Of a stretch of DNA of 64,000 nucleotides, positions 10,740 through 20,339 are shown in pieces. The stretch is from NCBI RefSeq assembly GCF_001544095.1, contig NZ_BCPT01000014.1:21178-85177 (forward strand), in the 5' to 3' direction. The notes under the pieces were generated by a model. It did no database searches. It saw only the letters and a list, made by a program, of their open reading frames with translations, and was not told the DNA's origin. The position numbers and the translations under genes were made by a program. Position 1 is the first letter of the stretch; the number at the start of each line of letters is the position of its first letter. The DNA comes from Enterococcus casseliflavus NBRC 100478 (GTDB lineage Bacteria; Bacillota; Bacilli; Lactobacillales; Enterococcaceae).

Positions 10740-11225
10740 TTATTTCCCAAAAAGCTTTTGGAGAAACCCTTTTTTCTCAGGGACTTCCTTTGTTTCAGTC
10801 ACCTGAAGCGGTCCAGTTTCCTTCACGACTTGCTGAAAGCCACGATTGTCTTGCAGCAACAGACCGTTTAGTTCCAGGATCCCAGACAGACTGCCAATCA
10901 TCCGCCGCACTTCTCCCGCACTTTTGCCGAAAAAGCGCTGGTCGTCATTTGCTTCGGCTTCTTCCAAAATAACCAGCAGCTGCTGGATGCTTTGATTTTG
11001 TTCACCTAAGACGTACGACAACTGGTCAACTTCCGCTGCTGTAGTTGCCGCTGACGGTACTAAATCCGTTACGAGCTTTAAGCTATCTAAATAATCCTTT
11101 AAGTCAAAAATGAACGTTTGTGCCGCTTCATTATTCATTAATTGGCTTTGACTCAACTTTCTTTGTAGCGCTTCCAATTCGCTTGAACGTTTAGAAAGTT
11201 CGCTTACGATCGTTTCTGTATCCAT
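10740..11225 (-). CDS. Small coiled-coil protein of unknown function
   Basis: 161 aa, no signal peptide or membrane segment. Predicted almost fully helical and rich in Glu, Gln and Leu (SELSKRSSELEALQRKLSQSQ near the start). A lysine-rich tail ends KKGFLQKLFGK, an amphipathic segment that could touch the membrane. AGGAGG 6 nt before the ATG supports the gene. It stands alone between a terminator and an AraC gene. I do not recognise the family. Confidence 0.7.
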   Translation of the reverse strand: MDTETIVSELSKRSSELEALQRKLSQSQLMNNEAAQTFIFDLKDYLDSLKLVTDLVPSAATTAAEVDQLSYVLGEQNQSIQQLLVILEEAEANDDQRFFGKSAGEVRRMIGSLSGILELNGLLLQDNRGFQQVVKETGPLQVTETKEVPEKKGFLQKLFGK

Positions 11226-11316
11226 ACGCCACCTCCTAATGACATTGTCCCGTTTTCTCTTTCATCCGTCAAGAATTCGTCGGACTTTTTTTTGCGTTTT
11301 TACCGATCAGACCTGC

Positions 11317-12084
11317 CTATTGCTCCTGTTGGTACTTTGTCGGTGCACAGCCATAGCGCTTCGCAAAGAGCCGATTAAAATGGTTGATGTTTTGGAACCC
11401 AGATTGAAATGCCGCCTCTCGAATCGTCAGTGTTTCGTTGCTGCGTAAATAAAAAAACTTTTGAAACCGAGCTTGCAATAAATCTTCTTTGGGCGTGGTA
11501 TGAAAAAATTGTTGATAGAGCTTATAGAATTGGCTTTTACCGATGGAAAGCTCTCGGTTAAACTGGTAAAAATCCCATTGCTGTTCGCAATTGACTAACA
11601 TTTTCAACCGCATCGCTTGAAACAGTTGATAGTGTTCGTTTTGTGGTTGCGGGATGCTTTCTTCAAAATTGCGTTCAAGTAAGACCAATAGATTTGTCAT
11701 ATACGCCGCGATCAATTCTTCCGTGTGCCGTTGTGGCAACAAGGATTCATGATTGATCTTTTGGATCAATTTGTTGATTTGTTGAATATTTTTCGGCTGA
11801 AACAGTTGGTTACAAGGGATCGCATAGGTTTCTTCGATCACCTGATCCGTTTGAAACTCAACAAAGCTATTAAAAAAATCTTCTTTGCCACGATAATCTT
11901 GATAGACGGTTGGAGGAAAAAGAATGCAGCTACCTTTTTCACTAGTTTCTTGATGACCATCTTCAAAAGTGAAAACCATTGGAGACAACGTCAACACGAA
12001 AAGATAATGCTTTAAGCCAGAGGGGCGATAAATATGATCGGAAACAGCATTGTGCATTTGAAATCCTGAATAGGTTACGTTCAA
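11317..12084 (-). CDS. AraC-family regulator, probable control of the GH51 gene
   Basis: 255 aa. The N-terminal half looks like a cupin-type sensor (GSCILFPPTVYQDYRG). The C-terminal AraC double helix-turn-helix includes LTIREAAFQSGFQNINHFNRLFAKRYGCAPTKY, the classic second motif. The start is TTG at 12084, with AAGGAG 7 nt upstream. It is divergent from the alpha-L-arabinofuranosidase gene at 12213 across about 130 bp, so it most likely controls that gene in response to arabinose or arabino-oligosaccharides. Confidence 0.88.
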   Translation of the reverse strand: MNVTYSGFQMHNAVSDHIYRPSGLKHYLFVLTLSPMVFTFEDGHQETSEKGSCILFPPTVYQDYRGKEDFFNSFVEFQTDQVIEETYAIPCNQLFQPKNIQQINKLIQKINHESLLPQRHTEELIAAYMTNLLVLLERNFEESIPQPQNEHYQLFQAMRLKMLVNCEQQWDFYQFNRELSIGKSQFYKLYQQFFHTTPKEDLLQARFQKFFYLRSNETLTIREAAFQSGFQNINHFNRLFAKRYGCAPTKYQQEQ

Positions 12085-12158
12085 CTACTCACTCCTTCCT
12101 ACTTGTCTTTAGTATAAAGAAAACGGACAAAACGTCAATAGAATAAGACAGAATGTAG

Positions 12159-13718
<1,560 letters not shown>

Positions 13719-13786
13719 CGAGCGTATCTGTTTTAGCCAAAAAAAGCAGCAGCCTTGGTGACATCCTGAAAAAACGAGACTTTTAC

Positions 13787-13812
13787 GGAGTGGAGAAATC
13801 CACTCCTTTTTT
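13787..13812 (+). terminator. Terminator of the first GH51 gene
   Basis: GGAGTGG-agaaat-CCACTCC followed by TTTTTT. The rest of 13719-13910 shows no gene. Confidence 0.85.
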
Positions 13813-13910
13813 ATGATCCCCCCTGTTCACTTGCTATTTTTCGCATTCTTAACTGATCTGGGCAAGGAAGCGGCAACTGCCAGCTTGTTTTCCAAAAAAA
13901 GAGACGACAA

Positions 13911-13951
13911 AAGAACACCCTGCGGCAGCTAAGATACCGCAAGGTGTTCTT
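13911..13951 (-). terminator. Terminator of adhE
   Basis: AAGAACACCCTGCGG pairs with CCGCAAGGTGTTCTT (one mismatch), 10 nt after the adhE stop. The U-tract on the minus strand starts about 10 nt beyond the stem, so efficiency is uncertain. Confidence 0.65.
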
Positions 13952-13961
13952 GATTCATTGT

Positions 13962-16553
13962 TTAGCCGTTATAGGCATCAACGATGATTTGTTTCAATTC
14001 AGAGATTAGTGGTTCTTTTGGATTTGCTGTTGTACATTGGTCTTCATAAGCCAATTCAGCCATGCGATCAACTGTTGTATCTAGTGTTTGTTGAGTGACG
14101 CCTTGCGCTTTCAAGCTCATATCGATACCAACAGATTGTCCTAATTCGTAAACAGCTGTTGCCAATGCTTCAACCAATTCAGCCGTTGTTTTGCCTTTAA
14201 GACCTAAGAATTTCGCAATGTCTGCGTAATCTGTATCGGCACGGAAGAAGTCATATTTAGGGAACATTGCATGTTTTTGTGGGTCTTTGGCATTGTAACG
14301 GATGATGTGCGGTAAAAGAATCGCATTTGTACGTCCGTGAGGAATACCATATTCACCACCGATTTTGTGGGCTACTGAGTGACAAATACCTAGAAATGCA
14401 TTGGCGAAGGCCATACCTGCCATTGTTGAGGCATTATGCATTTTTTCGCGAGATTCCATATCAGGTGTTTTCACTGATTTTTCTAAGTAGTCAAAGACTA
14501 ACTTGATTGCTTGTAAGCTCAATCCACGAGTGTAATCAGATGCCATTACTGACACATAAGATTCGATTGCATGAGTCAAAACGTCCATTCCAGTGTCTGC
14601 TGTAACAGAAGCAGGTACTGACATTACGAATTGAGGGTCAACGATTGCAACATCTGGTGTCAATGCGTAATCAGCTAATGGGTACTTCACGTGTGTTTCA
14701 CTGTCAGTGATAACCGCAAATGGTGTTACTTCAGAACCAGTACCAGACGTTGTTGGGATACAAACGAATTGCGTTTTTTCTGGTTTGTCGATCTTGTATG
14801 TCCGTTTACGGATATCTAAGAATTTTTGTTTCGCGCCGAAGAATGAAGTATCTGGGTGCTCATAGAACATCCACATGCCTTTGGCAGCATCCATTGCTGA
14901 TCCACCACCAAGGGCGATCACTGTATCTGGTTTGAAATCAACCATCATTTTTGTTCCAGCGTAAACGGTGTTTGTTGATGGGTTTGGTTCTACGTCAGAG
15001 AAGACTTCGATTTTCACGTCATTTTTACGACGAGCAAGTACTTCACGAACCGTATCGCAATAGCCGAATTGAACCATACCAGGGTCACAAACGATCATGA
15101 CACGTTCAACGTTTTCCATTTTCTCCAAGTACATTAGAGAGTTCTTTTCAAAGAAGATTTTTGGTGGCAATTTAAACCATTGCATATTATTTCTCCGTTT
15201 CGCTACAGTTTTCACGTTGATCAAGTTCACAGCAGAAACATTTCGTGATACAGAGTTTTTCCCGTATGAACCACAACCAAGTGTCAATGATGGAATCATT
15301 TCGTTGTAGATATTTCCGATACCACCTTCTGCAGATGGTGTGTTAACTAAGATACGGCAAGCTTTCATGCGTAGGCCGAATGCTAATTGCAAGTCTTCGT
15401 TTTCAGTGTGGATCACCGCTGTATGGCCTAATCCGCCTAAATCAAGCATTGCTTCACATTTTTCGAACGCGTCTTCTGTGTTGTTTGCTTTGATCATTGC
15501 TAAAACTGGAGAAAGTTTTTCTCTTGATAGTGGGTAATCAGCACCGACACCGTCAAGTTCAGCGATCAATAATTTTGTTCCTTCTGGTACGTTGATGCCT
15601 GCTAATTTCGCGATTTCCATTGCTGAATGTCCAACGATTGCTGGATTTACGGCATATTTCCCTTCGTTCATCACGGCATCTTCAAGTTTTTGTAATTCTT
15701 TTGCTTTTACAACATAGACTTGATGTGCTTCAAATTCTGCTTTCACAGAGGCATAGACTTCTTTATCAACGATCACTGCTTGTTCAGAGGCACAGATCAT
15801 TCCGTTATCAAAGGTTTTTGATACGATCAAGTCATTGACTGCTCGTTTCACTTTCGCTGTTTTTTCGATATAAGCAGGTACGTTCCCTGGTCCAACACCT
15901 AATGCAGGTTTACCAGTTGAGTATGCTGCTTTGACCATGCCAGCGCCACCAGTTGCTAATACGATCGCAATCCCTGGGTGGTTCATCAATAAGCCAGTCG
16001 CTTCGATTGATGGATGTTCGATCCATTGTACACAGTTTTCAGGTGCCCCAGCAGCGATGGCTGCATCACGAACGATACGTGCAGCTTCTGCTGAACATTT
16101 TTGTGCAGATGGGTGGAAAGCAAAAACGATCGGGTTACGTGTTTTCAAAGCGATCATTGCTTTAAAGATCGTTGTAGATGTTGGGTTAGTTGTTGGTGTT
16201 ACCCCGCAAACGACACCAACTGGTTCAGCGATTTCGATCAAGCCTTTTTGTTTGTCTTCATTGATCACGCCGACTGTTTTGTCATGTTTGATACTGTTCC
16301 AAATATATTCTGAAGCGTACATGTTTTTGATCGCTTTATCTTCATAGATACCACGGCCAGTTTCTTCTACTGCCATTTTAGCTAAAGGCATATGTTTGTC
16401 TAATGCTGCCATTGCCATTTCATGAACAATGTGGTCCACTTTTTCTTGATCAAAGCTTTCCATTTCTTTTAACGCCACATTTGCCTTCGTTGCTAAATCG
16501 TCAATCATTGCTTGTACGTCGATTGTCACTTCTTTTTCCAATGTCTTAGCCAT
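13962..16553 (-). CDS. adhE: Bifunctional acetaldehyde-CoA / alcohol dehydrogenase
   Basis: 863 aa, full length. The N-terminal CoA-acylating aldehyde dehydrogenase domain (to about 440) has the catalytic Cys in DNGMICASEQ. The C-terminal iron-dependent alcohol dehydrogenase has the NAD-binding GGGSAMDAAKG and the metal-ligand region FLGICHSVAHKIGG...GIPHGRTNA. It converts acetyl-CoA to ethanol, re-oxidising two NADH per acetyl-CoA in anaerobic mixed-acid fermentation; family members form spirosomes. AGGAGG precedes the ATG. A Rex-type operator lies 91-108 nt upstream, which fits NADH/NAD+ control. Confidence 0.98.
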   Translation of the reverse strand: MAKTLEKEVTIDVQAMIDDLATKANVALKEMESFDQEKVDHIVHEMAMAALDKHMPLAKMAVEETGRGIYEDKAIKNMYASEYIWNSIKHDKTVGVINEDKQKGLIEIAEPVGVVCGVTPTTNPTSTTIFKAMIALKTRNPIVFAFHPSAQKCSAEAARIVRDAAIAAGAPENCVQWIEHPSIEATGLLMNHPGIAIVLATGGAGMVKAAYSTGKPALGVGPGNVPAYIEKTAKVKRAVNDLIVSKTFDNGMICASEQAVIVDKEVYASVKAEFEAHQVYVVKAKELQKLEDAVMNEGKYAVNPAIVGHSAMEIAKLAGINVPEGTKLLIAELDGVGADYPLSREKLSPVLAMIKANNTEDAFEKCEAMLDLGGLGHTAVIHTENEDLQLAFGLRMKACRILVNTPSAEGGIGNIYNEMIPSLTLGCGSYGKNSVSRNVSAVNLINVKTVAKRRNNMQWFKLPPKIFFEKNSLMYLEKMENVERVMIVCDPGMVQFGYCDTVREVLARRKNDVKIEVFSDVEPNPSTNTVYAGTKMMVDFKPDTVIALGGGSAMDAAKGMWMFYEHPDTSFFGAKQKFLDIRKRTYKIDKPEKTQFVCIPTTSGTGSEVTPFAVITDSETHVKYPLADYALTPDVAIVDPQFVMSVPASVTADTGMDVLTHAIESYVSVMASDYTRGLSLQAIKLVFDYLEKSVKTPDMESREKMHNASTMAGMAFANAFLGICHSVAHKIGGEYGIPHGRTNAILLPHIIRYNAKDPQKHAMFPKYDFFRADTDYADIAKFLGLKGKTTAELVEALATAVYELGQSVGIDMSLKAQGVTQQTLDTTVDRMAELAYEDQCTTANPKEPLISELKQIIVDAYNG

Positions 16554-16643
16554 TGTATGTCCTCCTAGTTTTTAAACATGTTTTGTTTGTTAACTACTTC
16601 ACATACAGATCATACAACATCTTTTTTCGTTTGTAAATAGTTT

Positions 16644-16661
16644 TTGTGATTTTTTTCACAG
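16644..16661. promoter_or_regulatory. Rex operator-like site upstream of adhE
   Basis: TTGTGATTTTTTTCACAG, one base from a perfect TTGTGA-N6-TCACAA Rex palindrome. Rex represses fermentation genes at low NADH and adhE is a classic target. The wider gap 16554-16905 is AT-rich and holds no gene I can support; TTGAAA-17-TACTAT near 16795-16825 is a possible plus-strand promoter with nothing obvious behind it. Confidence 0.75.
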
Positions 16662-16905
16662 TTTTATTAAACTCCCTTTAAATTAAGCGTTTTCAAGAAC
16701 TTTTAAGGAAAATAAGTGGACAAAAGTTTCGGTTTTTATTAAGAAAAATGTCATGTGCTAAGTTGAACAATAGGTTAAAAAACTTTTTGTTCACTTTTGA
16801 AAAAAATCACTCTTCCTTCTACTATTTTATCTAAGATTGCCGTATACTCCCTCTAGTATTCTGCCCTTCTTTCAATGGCTATTAGTGTCTATCGAGGACA
16901 AAAAA

Positions 16906-16927
16906 ACGACCAGCCATCGCTGATCGT
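16906..16927 (-). terminator. Terminator of the PTS operon
   Basis: On the minus strand ACGATCAGC-gatg-GCTGGTCGT followed by a run of T (complement of 16900-16905), 9 nt after the GrdB-like gene. Confidence 0.8.
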
Positions 16928-16935
16928 CTTTCTCT

Positions 16936-17454
16936 TTAAAACAAATCCTCTTGGTCTGCTTCTGTTAGAGGCTTCCCATGGGCAAGCTGGGAAACAACGT
17001 GCGCCATCTTTTTGTAGGAATCATTCAATCCGATTCCGCCTTTTTTCGGCATCTTCAAGATATAGATGTCTTTGGCATAGATTGCCACTGCTGGGTTTTC
17101 CTCTGACATCGCTGCAGCCCCTGGAATTCCTTGTGCATTGAATACTTTCGTCAATCCTGCTGCCATTTCGCCAAAATTAGGATAATGCATCGCAGGTCCG
17201 CAAAGAACGGCATCGGCGTCAAATTTTTTAGCAAACCCCACAAATTTTTTGTTCACTTCTTCTTGATTCTCGTGATAATATTGGTCACCACAATAAAGCG
17301 TTGCAACGATTTGTGCGTCTTGCTCTTGAAAAAGTGGATTCAAGGTTCGACCTGGACCAAGGGCAGCTTTTATGCCGCTTGGCGGCAACTGAGCATTTTC
17401 ATCACTTCCCATCCCTGCAGTGACATGATTGAGAATCAAAATTATTTTTTTCAT
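16936..17454 (-). CDS. GrdB-like (glycine/betaine reductase component B) short protein
   Basis: 172 aa, cytoplasmic. It resembles the N-terminal part of GrdB-type reductase subunits: start KKIILILNHVTAGMG, then ALGPGRTLNPLF, IVATLYCGDQYYHEN, DADAVLCGPAMHYPNFG and GIPGAAAMSEENPAV. GrdB proteins are about 430 aa with a selenocysteine in the C-terminal part; this one is much shorter and has no such region, so reductase chemistry is doubtful. It is the last gene of the asparaginase-EIIB-EIIC operon, 17 nt after EIIC, so its job should concern the imported compound. Function unknown. Confidence 0.7.
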   Translation of the reverse strand: MKKIILILNHVTAGMGSDENAQLPPSGIKAALGPGRTLNPLFQEQDAQIVATLYCGDQYYHENQEEVNKKFVGFAKKFDADAVLCGPAMHYPNFGEMAAGLTKVFNAQGIPGAAAMSEENPAVAIYAKDIYILKMPKKGGIGLNDSYKKMAHVVSQLAHGKPLTEADQEDLF

Positions 17455-17471
17455 GAGCGGTGCCTCTCTTC

Positions 17472-18827
17472 TTATAGATCATCAAAATCGAAATCGTCAA
17501 AATTGATTTCCTCTTCTTCTTGTTCAACGGCATCCGCTTCTTCTTTTAGATATTGATTATCTAAGACTTTGATAAACGGATAATAAATAGCCATTCCTAA
17601 GAGGATCAACAAGACTTGTAACACGGACGCTTGCCAACCACTGACTAAGAAACCAGAAATAATCGGTGGCGTGGTCCATGGCAGTTGAATTCCATTGGTA
17701 TAGTTGACTAACCCAAGATCCATACAGAAGTATGAGATTATAATATTGATCGTTGGCACTAAAGCAAAAGGAATCAGCAGAACTGGATTCAAGACGATCG
17801 GTAACCCAAAGATGATGGGTTCATTGATCCCGAAAATACCTGGAATCAACGATAACTGTGATAGTTTTTTGACCCGTTGGCTTTTACAGACTAAGATCAT
17901 GACTAAAATCAAAGATAATGTCGAACCGCCCCCACCAAAGGTCGCGAACATGTCTTGAAATTGACCGGTGATAATGTTAGGAATTTCTGCGCCATTCTTG
18001 AAAGCATCTAAATTTTCAATAGATAATGCTCGTAAGATAGGGTTGAAGACAGCGCCGACCACACTGGAACCATTGATCCCAAAGAACCAGAAAAAATGCA
18101 AAAATAGGTAGGCTATGATCATGGCACCTAAAGTATTTCCTAAACTTAACAACGGTGTCTGTAAGAACTTAAAGAGGATCTCTTGGAGATTGCCATAAGA
18201 CGTCAAGTTGGCTAACCAGTTGGCGATCATAAAGACCGTCACGATCACAAAGCTGGGAATCAACGCCTCAAAGGATTTCACCACAGTTGGGGGAACACCG
18301 TCAGGCATCTTGATCGTCCAACCTTTGCGTAATAACGCAACGAACATTCTGGTGGAAATCAAGGCAACAACCATCCCTAAGAACAAACCGCTAGAACCCA
18401 TCCATCGTAATGGCAGGCTGCCAACTTCATATACTTCCGTAGAGCCTTCTGGTGTGAAAACGGTCGTAAATGGTGTCACGATAAAAAAAGAAACGAGTGA
18501 AATAATGGCTGCTTGCATGGCATCAACTTTAAACTGTTTTGCCAAACTATACCCGATCCCACCAACGGCTAAAATCGTCATAATGTCAAAGCTGGCTGTT
18601 GCTGGCATATTCAACATCGTTGCCCAATTGTCTCCCAGCAAACTGCTCATCATCTCGTTCCAATTTGGAATCGGAAAATTGGTCAAGACTAAAAAGAGTG
18701 AACCCACGATCAACAACGGTGTGGATAATAAGAAACCATCACGAATCGCAATCAAGTATTTGTTTTCACCGATCGTCTTTGCCATCGGTGTTAACACTTT
18801 TTCTAACCAGTTTAAAAATTTCTGCAT
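17472..18827 (-). CDS. PTS lactose/cellobiose-family EIIC permease
   Basis: 451 aa, about ten membrane segments, EIIC of the Lac (cellobiose/diacetylchitobiose) family: membrane channel that imports a sugar with phosphorylation. Typical family stretches are FFGINGSSVVGAVFNPI and GINEPIIFGLPIVLNPV. The start at 18827 follows GGGAGGAAG. The C-terminus carries an unusual acidic tail (EEADAVEQEEEEINFDDFDFDDL, about 23 residues). EIIB is just upstream; no EIIA gene is in the cluster, so EIIA must come from elsewhere. The linked amidohydrolase suggests a GlcNAc-amino acid substrate rather than cellobiose. Confidence 0.92.
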   Translation of the reverse strand: MQKFLNWLEKVLTPMAKTIGENKYLIAIRDGFLLSTPLLIVGSLFLVLTNFPIPNWNEMMSSLLGDNWATMLNMPATASFDIMTILAVGGIGYSLAKQFKVDAMQAAIISLVSFFIVTPFTTVFTPEGSTEVYEVGSLPLRWMGSSGLFLGMVVALISTRMFVALLRKGWTIKMPDGVPPTVVKSFEALIPSFVIVTVFMIANWLANLTSYGNLQEILFKFLQTPLLSLGNTLGAMIIAYLFLHFFWFFGINGSSVVGAVFNPILRALSIENLDAFKNGAEIPNIITGQFQDMFATFGGGGSTLSLILVMILVCKSQRVKKLSQLSLIPGIFGINEPIIFGLPIVLNPVLLIPFALVPTINIIISYFCMDLGLVNYTNGIQLPWTTPPIISGFLVSGWQASVLQVLLILLGMAIYYPFIKVLDNQYLKEEADAVEQEEEEINFDDFDFDDL

Positions 18828-18895
18828 TTTTCTTCCTCCCATCTGCGTGCTATCTGGCAGATAACACGTAGTCCCCTGTTACTCCAACACTTTTA

Positions 18896-19228
18896 TTACT
18901 TTGCTTTGGCTTTTTTGATCAAGCTTAAGGCATCTTTCAAGGCTCGTTCGCCATCCATCATGCCGTATGCTTCTGTCGCGATCGTGCCGACTGGAATCCC
19001 CATTGGCTCGAAAGTTGCTTTCATTTTGCTATCTAAGTGTCGTACTTGTGGACCTAACAAAATAGCGACTGGTTTTTCTTGTTCGACTTTTTCTTCTGCA
19101 TGGATCGCAGGGAATGCTTCGATCGTCAAAGGCATGTTGTGCTTTTTGACGACTTCCATCATTTTATTGACCATGATACTCGTTGACATTCCAGCTTCAC
19201 AAAACAAATAGATTTTTTTCGTTGCCAT
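18896..19228 (-). CDS. PTS lactose/cellobiose-family EIIB
   Basis: 110 aa, cytoplasmic, single-domain EIIB of the Lac family. The phosphorylated Cys is Cys10 in FCEAGMSTS, followed by MVNKM. It passes phosphate from EIIA to the sugar carried by EIIC. Start at 19228 with GGAGG 7 nt upstream; the in-frame upstream start includes the ribosome site. It lies between the amidohydrolase gene (40 nt upstream) and EIIC (68 nt downstream), in one transcript. Confidence 0.93.
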   Translation of the reverse strand: MATKKIYLFCEAGMSTSIMVNKMMEVVKKHNMPLTIEAFPAIHAEEKVEQEKPVAILLGPQVRHLDSKMKATFEPMGIPVGTIATEAYGMMDGERALKDALSLIKKAKAK

Positions 19229-19267
19229 ATCCATTCCTCCAATGTTTGTTTTTCTCAATCGCGGTTG

Positions 19268-20215
19268 TTAGACCGGCGCTTTGATTCGTTTTTCATACGC
19301 CTCCAACCATTCTTTCGTGATGGGTTCGATCACGGTTGTCTGCTCAGGTCCTGGTGTTGCCATAAAAATAGCAGGCGCTTGATTGGTGGTTGCGACACTA
19401 AAGGTAAATTCTACATTGGTTGCCACCCCCCAGCGACCCTGTTTATCTAAGGCGATCAGCGAGAAGGCGCCGGCTTTGCCGTAGCGCTTCTTCAATCGCG
19501 CTTCAAAGTCGTAAACGGCTTGATCACATGCTTCTTGCGGTGCTAGCCCTTCTCCCATCAAACGAACGATTTCGTAGGAAAGGCAGCCTTTCATCAAGTC
19601 TTCCCCTAACCCTGTGGCAGCGGCACCGCCGATTTCACTATCCACATAAAAACCAGATCCAGACAAAGGTGAATCGCCAACACGACCGCTTTTTTTCATA
19701 AATAAACCAGAACTAGAGGTTCCTGCTGCCATGCTTTGGTGTTCATCCAGCGCAACTACTCCCACTGTATCGTGGCCGTCATAGGGATCGAGGTTGTTGG
19801 CAGCGATCTCTGCTTTGCGCTTTTCCCAAATGGTTTTGGCTCGCGGTGTCAGCATCTCTTTGGGCTGGAATCCTTCGGCAAGCGCATAAGCGACCGCTCC
19901 TTGGCCGATCCGAAAACTATTGAATTTCTCCTCACTTAGGCTGCGTGCCACGGAAATAGGATTTTCCACATCGACGATCCCAGCGACGGCACCAATTTTG
20001 AAGGTATCACCATCCATGAAGGCAGCGTCCATTTCCAACACGCCTTCTTCGTTGGGCAGTCCGCCATACCCCACCGATTTATAAAATGGATAATCTTCCA
20101 CTGCTTTAATGGCTGTTTCTACTGCATCTTGGCAGGAGCCTTGTTGCTCTAATATTGCTTTAGCAGCGAGCACGCCATCGTGTGCCATCCGCCATGTAGC
20201 AATCATTCCCCACAT
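19268..20215 (-). CDS. N4-(beta-N-acetylglucosaminyl)-L-asparaginase family amidohydrolase
   Basis: 315 aa, Ntn-hydrolase of the glycosylasparaginase / type 2 asparaginase family. These self-cleave before a Thr which becomes the nucleophile; here DGHDTVGVVAL gives Thr150, and GRVGDSPLSGSGFYVD plus the GGAAATGLGED stretch complete the active site. Known members release GlcNAc and aspartate from GlcNAc-Asn. No signal peptide, so cytoplasmic action on an imported, possibly phosphorylated, compound. Start at 20215 with GGAGGG upstream. First gene of the PTS operon, under an operator-containing promoter. An isoaspartyl-peptidase role is the alternative; the PTS linkage favours a sugar-amino acid conjugate. 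Confidence 0.85.
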   Translation of the reverse strand: MWGMIATWRMAHDGVLAAKAILEQQGSCQDAVETAIKAVEDYPFYKSVGYGGLPNEEGVLEMDAAFMDGDTFKIGAVAGIVDVENPISVARSLSEEKFNSFRIGQGAVAYALAEGFQPKEMLTPRAKTIWEKRKAEIAANNLDPYDGHDTVGVVALDEHQSMAAGTSSSGLFMKKSGRVGDSPLSGSGFYVDSEIGGAAATGLGEDLMKGCLSYEIVRLMGEGLAPQEACDQAVYDFEARLKKRYGKAGAFSLIALDKQGRWGVATNVEFTFSVATTNQAPAIFMATPGPEQTTVIEPITKEWLEAYEKRIKAPV

Positions 20216-20232
20216 AAATATCCCTCCATCTT

Positions 20233-20246
20233 TCATAGCGCTTTCA
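20233..20246 (-). promoter_or_regulatory. cre site in the leader of the asparaginase-PTS operon
   Basis: The minus strand reads TGAAAGCGCTATGA, 13 of 14 matches to cre. It lies between the -10 and the ribosome site, a roadblock position for CcpA repression. Confidence 0.65.
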
Positions 20247-20280
20247 AGTATATTCTATACGGTATATACTACTATGTCTA
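20247..20280 (-). promoter_or_regulatory. Promoter and GntR operator of the asparaginase-PTS operon
   Basis: Minus strand: -35 TAGACA (20275-20280), 17-nt spacer, -10 TAGAAT (20252-20257). The 24-bp operator at 20247-20270 (AGTATATAC...ATATACT) covers spacer and -10. It is nearly the same as the one at 23290-23313. Confidence 0.7.
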
Positions 20281-20290
20281 TACTAAAAAA

Positions 20291-20320
20291 AGAGTTTCTC
20301 AAAAAAATTGGAAAAACTCT
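20291..20320 (-). terminator. Terminator after the PepV-like gene
   Basis: Minus strand AGAGTTTTTC, A/T-rich loop, GAGAAACTCT then seven T. It separates the yitT-gntR-pepV transcript from the downstream asparaginase promoter. Confidence 0.75.
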
Positions 20321-20339
20321 TCTTCGTTCGTGTCTTCGC

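Noticed and set aside
17472..18827. Calling the PTS a cellobiose transporter
   Set aside because: EIIC family membership alone does not fix substrate; there is no phospho-beta-glucosidase nearby and the linked gene is an amidohydrolase.
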